Part shown: piece by piece, positions 18,563-27,442 of the stretch
Numbering within the stretch: the stretch's first letter is position 1
Layout of the letters: the number at the start of each line of letters is the position of its first letter
NCBI GenBank assembly: GCA_963714405.1
Contig: CAVQOH010000006.1
Coordinates: forward strand, 620,001 to 684,000
Source of the DNA: JAZGGS01 sp963714405
GTDB taxonomy: Bacteria; Bacteroidota; Ignavibacteria; Ignavibacteriales; Ignavibacteriaceae
Direction of reading: 5' to 3'
Length of the DNA stretch: 64,000 bases
Program-made: the position numbers and the translations under genes
Notes under the pieces: model-generated
Told to the model about the DNA's origin: nothing
What the model saw: the letters and a program-made list of their open reading frames with translations, nothing else
Databases searched by the model: none

Positions 18563-19651
18563 CTAAAAGAATTTTTTCAGCCTGTCTATTGCGTAAAAAA
18601 TTGATTTTTTTTCAACTTCAGCATCAATTACAATTTTTCCAATATCTTTTAAAATCACAAATTTAATTTTGTCTCCTTTATTCTTTTTATCAAGCTTCAT
18701 ATGTTTTAGAACTTCACTATTGTTAAATTTTTTAATAGAAGATGGTAATCTGTATTTGGAAAAAATTTCTAAATATTTCTTCAGATTTCCATCACTAATC
18801 AGATGTAATTTATGTGAAAGAAATAAGGATGCTATAATTCCCGCAGCAACTGCTTCACCATGTTTAATTTTGTAAGATGATCGGCTTTCAAATGCATGCG
18901 CAAAAGTATGACCGAAGTTTAAAATTTTTCTTAATCCCTCTTCCTTTTCATCCTGTGAAACTACACTCGCTTTAATTAAAACTGATTCCAGAATTATTCT
19001 GTTTAAAACAACTTCATTTAACGATACCAGTTCATCAAAATTTTTGTGGACATAATTGAAAAAAGGTTTACATGATAAAAAGACATATTTAATAATTTCC
19101 CCGATTCCAGATTTTATTTCTCTTTTTGGCAGGGTTTTAAGAAAATCAGTATCAATTAAAACCATCTGAGGTTGATAAAATGAACCAATTAAGTTTTTAC
19201 TTTTAAAAAAATTAACACCGGTTTTTCCACCAATTGAGCTATCAACCATTGCAAGAAGTGTTGTGGGAATATGGACAAGCTGAATGCCCCTCATATAAGT
19301 TGAAGCGCAATAACCTGCAGCATCCCCGGTTATTCCTCCTCCAAGTGAAATTAGCAAAGTATCTCTAGCAAAATCCTGTTGTGCGAGCTGGTTGTAAATT
19401 TTATTGGCAATCGTAAGTGATTTGGATTGCTCAGTTGCTCTTAATATAAAAATTGAAAATCTTTTTGCATAGATGCTAATTACTTTGTTTATTTTACTTT
19501 TATACAGCTCGTATACATTTTCATCGATAATAACAAAAACATTTCTGTTTAATTTTAATTTATCGAATAAACCGGGCAACAAAGAAAAATTTCCTGTACC
19601 AATAAAAACAGGATAAGAAATGTTTTTATTTTTTACGTCTATTCTTTTCAA
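18563..19651 (-). CDS. aroB: 3-dehydroquinate synthase
   Basis: 362 residues, usual length. NAD- and metal-binding blocks: LISLGGGITGDAAGYCASTYMRG, IPTTLLAMVDSSIGGKTGVN, EIIKYVFLS, and the zinc His in LNFGHTFAHAFES and IKHGEAVAAG. The enzyme cyclises DAHP to 3-dehydroquinate, step two of the shikimate pathway. It lies 18 bases after shikimate kinase on the same strand, and aroK-aroB is a common pairing. Confidence 0.97.
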   Translation of the reverse strand: MKRIDVKNKNISYPVFIGTGNFSLLPGLFDKLKLNRNVFVIIDENVYELYKSKINKVISIYAKRFSIFILRATEQSKSLTIANKIYNQLAQQDFARDTLLISLGGGITGDAAGYCASTYMRGIQLVHIPTTLLAMVDSSIGGKTGVNFFKSKNLIGSFYQPQMVLIDTDFLKTLPKREIKSGIGEIIKYVFLSCKPFFNYVHKNFDELVSLNEVVLNRIILESVLIKASVVSQDEKEEGLRKILNFGHTFAHAFESRSSYKIKHGEAVAAGIIASLFLSHKLHLISDGNLKKYLEIFSKYRLPSSIKKFNNSEVLKHMKLDKKNKGDKIKFVILKDIGKIVIDAEVEKKSIFYAIDRLKKFF

Positions 19652-19669
19652 TTAAAAATTTCTTTCAGC

Positions 19670-20209
19670 TTATTTTTCCTTTTCAATAATCCTTGCAAGT
19701 TTATCTACAGTTTTACCAACTGCTTCTTTATCAGTATCAATTTTATAATCTGCCTGATCATAATATATTTTTCGCCTTGATAAAATTTCTTCAATCCTGG
19801 CAATAAAATCTTCCTTTGTAGGAAGCTCTTCTCCTTCAAACAAAAGTGCCGGGCGGTTTCTTTTGTAAATCAATCTTTTATATGCAACTTCCGGCGAAGA
19901 ATGAAGATATATTAACCTTCCGGTTTCTTTTAAAAGTTTAATATTATTGTTATTCGCAATTGTTCCACCGCCAAGAGCAACTATTAAATAATTTTTTTTA
20001 GATATTGATTGGAGCAGTTCAGTTTCTTTTTCCCTGAAATATTTTTCACCTTTCTTTTCAAATATTTCAGTTATTTTCATTGCTTCTTCTTCTTCAATAG
20101 CTTTATCCATATCAATAAAATTCCAGCCTAACGTGTTCGCAAGAATAGGACCGATAGTGCTCTTTCCTGCAGCCATAAACCCGGTTAGATAATAGATTTT
20201 CTTTCGCAT
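19670..20209 (-). CDS. aroK: Shikimate kinase
   Basis: 179 residues. P-loop GFMAAGKSTIGP (about 11-22), FIDMDKAIE with the substrate-binding Asp, FREKETELL, and the GGGT block LIVALGGGTIANNN. The lid Arg is in KRNRPAL. Phosphorylates shikimate with ATP. First gene of the aroK-aroB pair. A typical small kinase of the family, longer than some by a C-terminal helix. Confidence 0.96.
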   Translation of the reverse strand: MRKKIYYLTGFMAAGKSTIGPILANTLGWNFIDMDKAIEEEEAMKITEIFEKKGEKYFREKETELLQSISKKNYLIVALGGGTIANNNNIKLLKETGRLIYLHSSPEVAYKRLIYKRNRPALLFEGEELPTKEDFIARIEEILSRRKIYYDQADYKIDTDKEAVGKTVDKLARIIEKEK

Positions 20210-20294
20210 AACAATAATAGTTGATATGTGAAAATTAAGGTTTTAGATATCAAAAAGAAATTTTATTGGAAGTATAGAATGTTATGAAGATTTT

Positions 20295-21014
20295 CTAGAA
20301 ATGGTATACACCCCCAAGAACAAAAGTAACCCCGTTAACATTTACTTTAGTTTCAAAAGCTTCATCGCTTAGGTTTATTTCATTTCCCTCATAGAGCACC
20401 GTGGTTTTGCTGTACCTGCTGGTAACATTGTATTGAGGATCTCTGAATTTCATTTCAAATCTAACAGAAAAAAAATCAATCGGCATATAATCCATTGATG
20501 CGGAAACGTGAATGCCAATTGCAAATTTGCGTTCATCAATAATTAAATCTGTATCACTGAATTTTCTTGTAAACTCACCGTGATAATATCCTAATCCCCC
20601 GCCCATCATAAATTTAAATTCTTCCGTGGAAAACGGGAAAAGATAATGAGCCGTAATTTCAACCGGAAAAACTTTGAAACCATCTTCAACTTCAAATACA
20701 ACGACCCTGTTACTTAAAAATACTGTTAAATTAGGACCCAGAGCACTTTTTTTCATGTACTCTAAATTTAGCCCCAGAATAAACCACTCGTTAAACCTGT
20801 AGCGAAAATCTACGGACGGATTAAATATATCTTCAACAACAAATGGTTTATTTCTTATAACAATATCAGAAGAATTGGGATTTAAAAATATATCAGTCGA
20901 AGTTGTGTATACAGCATTTACACTTATTCCGAAATTGTTATCTCGGAATTGCGAATTGGCGGAGGATGCCAAGAAAATAAAAACCAGCAATATTTTAGCC
21001 CAAATAATCTTCAT
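20295..21014 (-). CDS. Outer-membrane beta-barrel protein
   Basis: 239 residues with a signal peptide (MKIIWAKILLVFIFLASSANS) and then alternating hydrophobic/polar strands: FRYRFNEWFILGLNLEYM, KFMMGGGLGYYHGEF, FFSVRFEMKFRDPQYN. It ends in VTFVLGGVYHF, a terminal aromatic strand signal for insertion by the Bam machine. This fits a small eight-stranded porin/OmpA-like barrel of unknown cargo. On the same strand as aroK, but separated by 85 bases. Confidence 0.75.
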   Translation of the reverse strand: MKIIWAKILLVFIFLASSANSQFRDNNFGISVNAVYTTSTDIFLNPNSSDIVIRNKPFVVEDIFNPSVDFRYRFNEWFILGLNLEYMKKSALGPNLTVFLSNRVVVFEVEDGFKVFPVEITAHYLFPFSTEEFKFMMGGGLGYYHGEFTRKFSDTDLIIDERKFAIGIHVSASMDYMPIDFFSVRFEMKFRDPQYNVTSRYSKTTVLYEGNEINLSDEAFETKVNVNGVTFVLGGVYHF

Positions 21015-21078
21015 TAAAAATAAATTAACCTATTGGTGATAATTGCAATATAAATGCTATATATAATTTAAAAATAAA

Positions 21079-21119
21079 AACCCCCGATCAATACCTAAAT
21101 TAAGTGTTAATCGAGGGTT
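21079..21119 (-). terminator. Rho-independent terminator after ppiD-like gene
   Basis: On the minus strand AACCCTCGAT pairs with ATCGGGGGTT (one G-U pair), followed by a T-rich tail (TTTTATTTTT). It lies 22 bases beyond the stop of the peptidyl-prolyl isomerase gene. Confidence 0.8.
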
Positions 21120-21140
21120 AAAATTAGTATGACTTAGTTA

Positions 21141-23228
21141 TTAATAGCCATAAAAAATGTGGCGATTGTCAACAATATCCGATTTTTCCTTTAACGTTTG
21201 TAACCATTGGTTTAAGAAAGCACTCTTTTTAGTTTGAAGAAGATTATTGCGAAGAGTATTGCTTTGCAGGTTATATGATGTGGAATCGAATTCAGTTTTT
21301 TCAGTTAAATAAATCAGATAAAATCCTTTTATACCTTTTACAGGTTTTGAAAGCTGATTCTTTTCTAATGAAAACGCTGCATCAATCAATGCATAATCTT
21401 TCCCAACATTTGGAATGGTTGTTTGATAATTAAACCTGTTTGTGTTCCCAATCGTAATTCTCGGATCGAGTTCCGGAATTTTATATATATTTTCATCGGT
21501 TCTGTTTGATAATTCATTAGCTAAACGCTCAGCTTCTTCAAATTTCTTTTGAGTTCCTGCAAGTTGTTTTAACTGCAACTCAACCTCTTCATATTCTCTA
21601 AATCCTTCAGGGACTATTTCAGAAATTTGTACAACAACAAAACCCTGCTGTACTTTAAATACTTCACTTACTGTTGATAAACTATTTTCAAATGCAAATT
21701 GCACTAATCTTTTATTACTGCCTAATCCTGAGATAGTAGGACTGTTTTCCTGGAATGGAGCTGTTTCAGAAATAATGTAACCCAATAATCCTGCTTCCTC
21801 ATCAAATCCGTTTTTATCAGCAAGATATGAAAAATCATTAGCCGCATTAAAATTTTCATCTCTTGTTGCAGCAGATTCAACAACAGGATTAATGATTTGC
21901 TCAACTACAAATTTTGAACTTGTTTGACCTGTTACTTTAATTATATGAAAACCAAAAGTTGTTTTTACCGGTGGTTGAATTTCATTTAGCTTTCCACCAA
22001 AACTGGCTTCTTCAAATTCTTTAACCATTCTACCCCTGGCAAACCATCCAAGGTCTCCTCCATTGGCAGCGCTGCCAGGATCTCCCGAATGTTGTACTGC
22101 TAACTTGTTAAAATCAGCACCGTTAATAAGCTGGTTATAAATCCGGTTGGCCTCAACTAAATTTGCTTGCTCATTTTCTTTTTTATTTACTAAAATGTGC
22201 GAAACCCTGACCATTCTTTCTGTTGATGGAATTAATTTAACTAGTTTGTAGATTGCTAATCCACCCGGCGCAGAAACCGGTCCTAAAACATCACCTGTAT
22301 TTGCATTTATTATTTTGTTTGCAGTTTCTTTTGTAAATGCAGTTATATCAAGAGTATCTAAAGAGTAAGGTTGGCTGGAATAAATATCCACAAAAGATTT
22401 AAAATCAGAGGTGTCGCTGGATATTATTTCTTTTACGTTGTCAAGATTACGTATTACCATATTTGTATCAGCAGCAGAAGGTTGATTTTTAAATAGAACA
22501 AATCTTAATTTTCTCTGAGCATTTATTTTATAACGTTCAATGTTCTCTTCATAATATTTTCTCATGTCATCCTCAGTAACTGTAACAGCAGAATCCGGGA
22601 ATAATGAAAGAGGGAATAACACATAATCTGCATTTGCATATATATTTTGTTCTTTAAATTTTCTTAACAGTTCATCTTCATTTATTGTAACTGAGGCAAG
22701 AATTAAACTTTGCAATTTTTCTGTTAAACGCTGTTGTCTAACCTGTTCTTCAACCTTTACTAGAATTTCCGTGTTTTGCGGATCGAAGAGTGCCTGCTCA
22801 TAAGCCTGCCTGTTAAATGTTCCGGTAGAATCAATAAAATTCTGTTTAAGAAATTCTGGCGGGTTATCACCTAAAATAATATCTTTAATTTCTTCATCAG
22901 ATACTGTAACACCAAGCCGTTCAATTTCCTGTTCAAGTAATTTTTGAGTTATAAGAGTTTCCCAAACCTGTTCCTTAAATTGTTCCCATTGTTCATCATT
23001 TATATCTTCACCGGTTTGTTGTTTTTGCAGCTCTCTTTGCTGATCGAGAACAAGCTGATATTCCCGGTATGAAATGTTTTCTCCATTTACAGATCCAACA
23101 TCATTTGTTCTGCCGCCAATAGCTTCCAGCACATTCGAATCAGATATGACCATAAACAAAACAAACAACACACCAACTGTTATAATAAAAGCAGGAGCTA
23201 AACTCCGCATCTTGGCCATCATAGCCAT
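21141..23228 (-). CDS. ppiD: PpiD/SurA-type membrane-anchored peptidyl-prolyl isomerase
   Basis: 695 residues. One N-terminal TM helix (APAFIITVGVLFVLFMV), then a SurA-N-like chaperone domain (about 40-190) and a parvulin domain at about 330-440: VSHILVNKKE, DFNKLAVQHSGDPGSAANGGDLGWF, and FGFHIIKVTG. A second, degenerate PPIase-like region with chaperone helices makes up the C-terminal third. PpiD proteins face the periplasm and help outer-membrane proteins leave the Sec channel. It fits with the barrel gene just downstream. Start ATG 23228 has GGAG 11 bases upstream. Confidence 0.9.
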   Translation of the reverse strand: MAMMAKMRSLAPAFIITVGVLFVLFMVISDSNVLEAIGGRTNDVGSVNGENISYREYQLVLDQQRELQKQQTGEDINDEQWEQFKEQVWETLITQKLLEQEIERLGVTVSDEEIKDIILGDNPPEFLKQNFIDSTGTFNRQAYEQALFDPQNTEILVKVEEQVRQQRLTEKLQSLILASVTINEDELLRKFKEQNIYANADYVLFPLSLFPDSAVTVTEDDMRKYYEENIERYKINAQRKLRFVLFKNQPSAADTNMVIRNLDNVKEIISSDTSDFKSFVDIYSSQPYSLDTLDITAFTKETANKIINANTGDVLGPVSAPGGLAIYKLVKLIPSTERMVRVSHILVNKKENEQANLVEANRIYNQLINGADFNKLAVQHSGDPGSAANGGDLGWFARGRMVKEFEEASFGGKLNEIQPPVKTTFGFHIIKVTGQTSSKFVVEQIINPVVESAATRDENFNAANDFSYLADKNGFDEEAGLLGYIISETAPFQENSPTISGLGSNKRLVQFAFENSLSTVSEVFKVQQGFVVVQISEIVPEGFREYEEVELQLKQLAGTQKKFEEAERLANELSNRTDENIYKIPELDPRITIGNTNRFNYQTTIPNVGKDYALIDAAFSLEKNQLSKPVKGIKGFYLIYLTEKTEFDSTSYNLQSNTLRNNLLQTKKSAFLNQWLQTLKEKSDIVDNRHIFYGY

Positions 23229-23417
23229 AATCTTAATTACTCCACTTTATAAATAAAAAATACAGACAACAAACATAGAAAGACCCCGTCAAAAAATCAA
23301 TAAATTTGTAGTTTTAATCCATTATGTGCATATAATTAGTAATTCATAGAATAAATATAAAATGTTGACAATTGGCTATATATTAACACTTTTTAATGTT
23401 ATTTACTTATATGAAAG

Positions 23418-23446
23418 TTGACTTTAATATGGTTCAGGCATATTTT
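23418..23446 (+). promoter_or_regulatory. Possible promoter of the Crp/Fnr gene
   Basis: TTGACT (23418-23423), a 17-base spacer, then TATTTT (23441-23446), 35 bases before the start codon. It is a good match to a housekeeping promoter, but the consensus of this phylum is not certain. The whole 250-base gap (23229-23480) separates two divergent genes and holds nothing else I can name. Confidence 0.4.
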
Positions 23447-23480
23447 AGTTTTTCACAATTCAATTAGAGGGATTTATTAA

Positions 23481-24167
23481 TTGGAAAACATCGAATTTCT
23501 TAAAAATGTACCTATATTTTCAGATTTAAATGATGATACATTATTAAAGCTTTCCAGGCTGGGAACTTTAAAATTATTTAAAAAGGATACCGTTATCTTA
23601 TCCGAAGAAGACGCAGGAACTGCTCTCTTTGTTATGGTTTCCGGCAAAGTAAAGGTAGCCCGTATAAGCAATGATGATAAAAACAAAGAAGTCATTCTAA
23701 CCTTACTTAATCCATCAGATTTTTTTGGAGAAATGGCTCTGCTTGATGGATTATCGCGTTCTGCAACTGTGACATCAATTGAAGATTCTCAGGTTTTTAT
23801 TATTCAAAGAAACGATTTTTTAAACCTCATAAAAGAATATCCTGAAGTTTCAATTGCATTGTTACAGGAATTAACACAGCGCTTAAGGGCTGCAGGAGTT
23901 AAAATAAAGGCCCTATCGTTAAAGGATGCTGAAGGTAAAGTAGCAACTGTTCTTTTACAATTAGCCGATGAGATGGGAAAAATTAAACAAGGTGTAGTTG
24001 AAATTGAAAAATTACCTTTCCAGCATGAGCTGGCAAATATGGCTGGCACTTCAAGAGAAACTATTTCCAGAACTTTACACAATTTTGCAAAGAAAGGATT
24101 GGTTGAGCTTGATGGAAACAAGTTAAGAATTATAAACTATGAAAAGTTTAAAGACCTCTACGATTGA
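23481..24167 (+). CDS. Crp/Fnr family transcription regulator
   Basis: 228 residues, TTG start behind AGAGGGA. A cyclic-nucleotide-binding fold (about 1-125: FKKDTVILSEEDAGTALFVMVSGKVKV, SDFFGEMALLDGLSRSATV), a dimer helix, and a Crp-type winged helix (ELANMAGTSRETISRTLHNFAKKGLVEL, about 180-210). The RSA of the GEMALLDGLSRSA block resembles the cAMP pocket of Crp, but the ligand is not certain. No Cys pattern for an Fe-S cluster, so not a classical Fnr. The stop overlaps the region before the PHP gene, so the two are probably co-transcribed. Confidence 0.92.
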   Translation: MENIEFLKNVPIFSDLNDDTLLKLSRLGTLKLFKKDTVILSEEDAGTALFVMVSGKVKVARISNDDKNKEVILTLLNPSDFFGEMALLDGLSRSATVTSIEDSQVFIIQRNDFLNLIKEYPEVSIALLQELTQRLRAAGVKIKALSLKDAEGKVATVLLQLADEMGKIKQGVVEIEKLPFQHELANMAGTSRETISRTLHNFAKKGLVELDGNKLRIINYEKFKDLYD

Positions 24168-24172
24168 TTTTT

Positions 24173-25003
24173 ATGAGTGGGAAAACAGATTTACATACGC
24201 ATACCTTACATTCCGACGGACATTTAAACCCATCTGAGCTTATACGCAAAGCAGCAGAAAATGGGATAGATATCATAAGCATTACCGACCATGATAGTGT
24301 AAACGGGTTAGCAGAAGCGAAAAAAGCAGGTTCTGAAAATAATGTAATGGTAATACCAGGTGTTGAAATCAGTTCTGATATAAAAGATACCGAAGTACAT
24401 ATTCTTGGTTATTTTTTTGATCCTGAAAATAAACAGTTTGAACACTACTTGAATTTTTTTAGAGAAGAAAGAGTAAAACGTGCCAGCAGGATTGTTGAAA
24501 AACTAAACATTCTCGGTCTTCCTTTGGTTATGGAAGATGTTTTAGAACAAGCTTCAAACTCTGCTATCGGCAGACCTCATATTGCTCAAGCTTTGTTGGC
24601 GAAAAATCTTGTTAGCTCTTATTACGAAGCGTTTTATAAGTATTTGGGTAATCATGCACCTGCTTACGAGAGAAAAGTTCATCTTTCACCACAAAGTGCA
24701 TTTAAAATAATTTCTGATGCAGGCGGATTGTCCTTTATAGCTCATCCAGGCAATATGCCGGAAATTCTTATTAAAGAGTTAATTGAAGCAGGAGTTGATG
24801 GTATTGAAGTTATTCATCCTTCGCACTCGCATGATAAGGTAAGATTTTATAGAGGGATAGTTAACGAGTACTTTTTGCTTGAATCGGGGGGTTCAGATTT
24901 TCATGGGGGGAAAAGAGATGATGAAGCAAACTTTGGTAAGTTTTTTACGATTCCAAAGTATGTAGATGCAATGCAAACCCGTCTGTTACGTATAGATCAG
25001 TAA
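24173..25003 (+). CDS. PHP-domain metal-dependent phosphoesterase
   Basis: 276 residues from ATG 24173. A TTG at 24164, overlapping the preceding stop, is possible but less likely. PHP motifs: DLHTHTLHSDGHL (residues 5-17), ISITDHDSVNGLAEA, PGVEISSD, IAHPGN and GGSDFHGG. These are the metal-binding His/Asp of the TrpH/YciV group, whose known members are 5'-3' exonucleases or 3',5'-nucleoside bisphosphate phosphatases acting on nucleotides. Downstream of and close to the Crp/Fnr gene. Confidence 0.9.
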   Translation: MSGKTDLHTHTLHSDGHLNPSELIRKAAENGIDIISITDHDSVNGLAEAKKAGSENNVMVIPGVEISSDIKDTEVHILGYFFDPENKQFEHYLNFFREERVKRASRIVEKLNILGLPLVMEDVLEQASNSAIGRPHIAQALLAKNLVSSYYEAFYKYLGNHAPAYERKVHLSPQSAFKIISDAGGLSFIAHPGNMPEILIKELIEAGVDGIEVIHPSHSHDKVRFYRGIVNEYFLLESGGSDFHGGKRDDEANFGKFFTIPKYVDAMQTRLLRIDQ

Positions 25004-25159
25004 ATTATTAGCAAACCTATTTTTATATACTGCTTTTTTATACTTTTTGTAGTAATTATTTTTTTTATGTTATCCGGTAATGAAAACTCAACATTTAAAT
25101 ACAAATTTGCGGATAGCGAATTTAATACTTATTGAATTCTGCAAAACAAAGGCGGTTAA

Positions 25160-27400
25160 ATGAACGTTCTAAAAATATGTTTATTTGTTTTTTCCTGGAT
25201 TGTAATTTCTTACTCCCAGCAATTTACTAACTGGAAAAATTATACCGATATGAAAGCGATAAGAGATGTTTTTACATCCTCAAACGGTGTGTGGGCTGCT
25301 ACTGGCGGAGGTGCATTTTTCTATTCAGGTAGTGATAATTCCTTTACTACAATAAACAAAGCCGAAGGTTTAAAGGGAATTGATTTAACAACTGTTCAAG
25401 GTGATAATTTAAGGAACATCTGGTTTGGCAGTTCTAACGGAATTATAGATATATACAATCCTGAAGAAAATTCCTTTAAAGTTATACTTGATATTTTTAA
25501 TTCAAACAATACAAATAAAAGCATAAACGATCTTGTGCTTACCGGCGATACCATTATTATTTCAACTGATTTTGGAGTTTCCCTCGTTGATATCAACACA
25601 CGTTTATTTTTTGATACTTTCGTTAAATTTGGTGATTTTCCGAGTAATACCCGTGTAAATAATTGTATAAAATTAGGACTTATATATACCTGTACTGATG
25701 AAGGTGTTGCAATCCAGAAAAGGAATGCTACAAATCTTTCTGCTCCTGAATCGTGGAATGTATATCGTACACAAAATGGATTACCTTCCAACAAAGTTTT
25801 TAAAGCAGCCGAATATTTATCAGATATCATAGTAGGCACTGATAAGGGATTTGCTAAATTTGAAGATACAATGTGGGTCCCTATTCTTACCGAATTTAAT
25901 AACCATAATATTACAGATTTTGCAATAGCGGGAGATTCAATTTTTATATTAACATTAAATTCAGTTTTCCTGTTCTACAACAATCAAGTTACAAATCTCT
26001 TCACATCTCAATATCAAACATTTTCAATATCATATAGTAATAATTTTGGAATTGCCATCGCAACTTCTTATGGAGTTCTTCAATTGAATGATTCCTTTCA
26101 GGAAACCATTCTTATTCCAAACGGTCCCGAAGCAAATCAGTTTCCAAGCATAAGTGTTGGAGAGGAGGGAACTTTCTGGTCTGCGAGCGGTAAAGATAAT
26201 CTTGGTGTCGGTTTTTACAAGTATGATAAAACTACCTGGACTAACTACAATGTTGGTAATACTAATATCCTACCAACAAATGACTATTATTATGCATACA
26301 CTGCTCCGGACAACACTGCTTTCTTAGGATCCTGGGGAAGAGGATTTATTACTGTAAAAGGAGATGAAATAAAAATTTTTAATAGACAAAATACAGGAAT
26401 ACAAGGCATTCCTAACGCACCCGATTTTATTGTAATAACTGGTTTTGGTACTGATTCAAGGAATAACAAATGGATACTAAATTTTGCGCCAGGCAACAGA
26501 AAAACACTCAGTATGGTCACTCCAGATAGTTTATGGTACCATTTTGTTAATCCTGACGAACCAAATATCAACTTATCTAGTATTTATAATTTAGCAATAG
26601 ACCCATCTGATACTAAGTTTTATAGCGTGGATTATTCATCCAGTAAAGGATTATTTTATTTTAATGAAAATAAAACCTATGATGATCCTTCTGATGACAG
26701 GTCAGGATTTATTTCAACTGCAGATGGCATAAACGGAGATATAAGGGAAGTAGTTGTGGATAGAAGAGGTGATGTTTGGATTGGTACAAATGAAGGAGTA
26801 AATGTACTTTCAAATACAAGTGCAATTCCATCTTCATTAGATCCACAACTCCGATTATCATCTGTTTTTACTTTAAGGGAACAATCAATAAACGTAATTG
26901 CAGTAGATCCATTAAATCAGAAGTGGATCGGGACAAATGAAGGATTGCTTCTTGTTAATTCTGATGGCTCACGGCTGCTTGCAGCTCTAACATCCAGTAA
27001 CAGTGCATTACTTTCAAACAAAATTCAAAGTATTACCGTTGATGCAAACGCAGGTATTGTTTACGTAGGAACTGAGGAAGGACTGACATCTTTCGAAACA
27101 CCATTTATTAAACCATTGGAAAGTTTTGATAAGTTGTTTGTATTTCCTAATCCTTTCATACTTAAAGATAATAGCAAATTTTTAACAATTGACGGGTTGA
27201 TTAGGGATACAGATATTAAAATATTAACAGTAACTGGTAATCTTATAACTGAGTTTTCATCTCCCGGTGGAAGAACAGCATACTGGGATGGAACTGATGA
27301 TAATGGAAATTTAGTCAGCAGCGGCGTTTACCTGGTAGTAGCATATGATAGAGATGGAAATAATATTTTAACAGGAAAGGTTGCTGTAGTAAGAGACTAA
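25160..27400 (+). CDS. porZ: Secreted double beta-propeller protein, PorZ-like (T9SS)
   Basis: 746 residues with a signal peptide (ends SYSQQF). Two propellers of short repeats, for example GVWAATGGGAFFYS, NIWFGSSNGIIDIY, TIIISTDFGVSLVD, and late DVWIGTNEGVNVL, KWIGTNEGLLLV and IVYVGTEEGLTSF. A final Ig-like C-terminal domain follows (VFPNPFILKD ... AYWDGTDDNGNLVSSGVYLVVA). Length and layout match PorZ of the type IX secretion system, a surface protein that helps attach cargo to lipopolysaccharide in Porphyromonas gingivalis. The PorZ name is inferred from architecture and overall pattern; a generic two-component-propeller protein cannot be excluded. AAGGCGG lies before ATG. Confidence 0.7.
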   Translation: MNVLKICLFVFSWIVISYSQQFTNWKNYTDMKAIRDVFTSSNGVWAATGGGAFFYSGSDNSFTTINKAEGLKGIDLTTVQGDNLRNIWFGSSNGIIDIYNPEENSFKVILDIFNSNNTNKSINDLVLTGDTIIISTDFGVSLVDINTRLFFDTFVKFGDFPSNTRVNNCIKLGLIYTCTDEGVAIQKRNATNLSAPESWNVYRTQNGLPSNKVFKAAEYLSDIIVGTDKGFAKFEDTMWVPILTEFNNHNITDFAIAGDSIFILTLNSVFLFYNNQVTNLFTSQYQTFSISYSNNFGIAIATSYGVLQLNDSFQETILIPNGPEANQFPSISVGEEGTFWSASGKDNLGVGFYKYDKTTWTNYNVGNTNILPTNDYYYAYTAPDNTAFLGSWGRGFITVKGDEIKIFNRQNTGIQGIPNAPDFIVITGFGTDSRNNKWILNFAPGNRKTLSMVTPDSLWYHFVNPDEPNINLSSIYNLAIDPSDTKFYSVDYSSSKGLFYFNENKTYDDPSDDRSGFISTADGINGDIREVVVDRRGDVWIGTNEGVNVLSNTSAIPSSLDPQLRLSSVFTLREQSINVIAVDPLNQKWIGTNEGLLLVNSDGSRLLAALTSSNSALLSNKIQSITVDANAGIVYVGTEEGLTSFETPFIKPLESFDKLFVFPNPFILKDNSKFLTIDGLIRDTDIKILTVTGNLITEFSSPGGRTAYWDGTDDNGNLVSSGVYLVVAYDRDGNNILTGKVAVVRD

Positions 27401-27442
27401 ACAATGTGATAATATCCTGCCAATAGCTCTATTCTTAACCTG

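Noticed and set aside
23365..23385. TTGACA with TATATT upstream of the Crp/Fnr gene
   Set aside because: Spacing of 8 bases between the hexamers is too short for a sigma-70 promoter; the pair at 23418 fits better.
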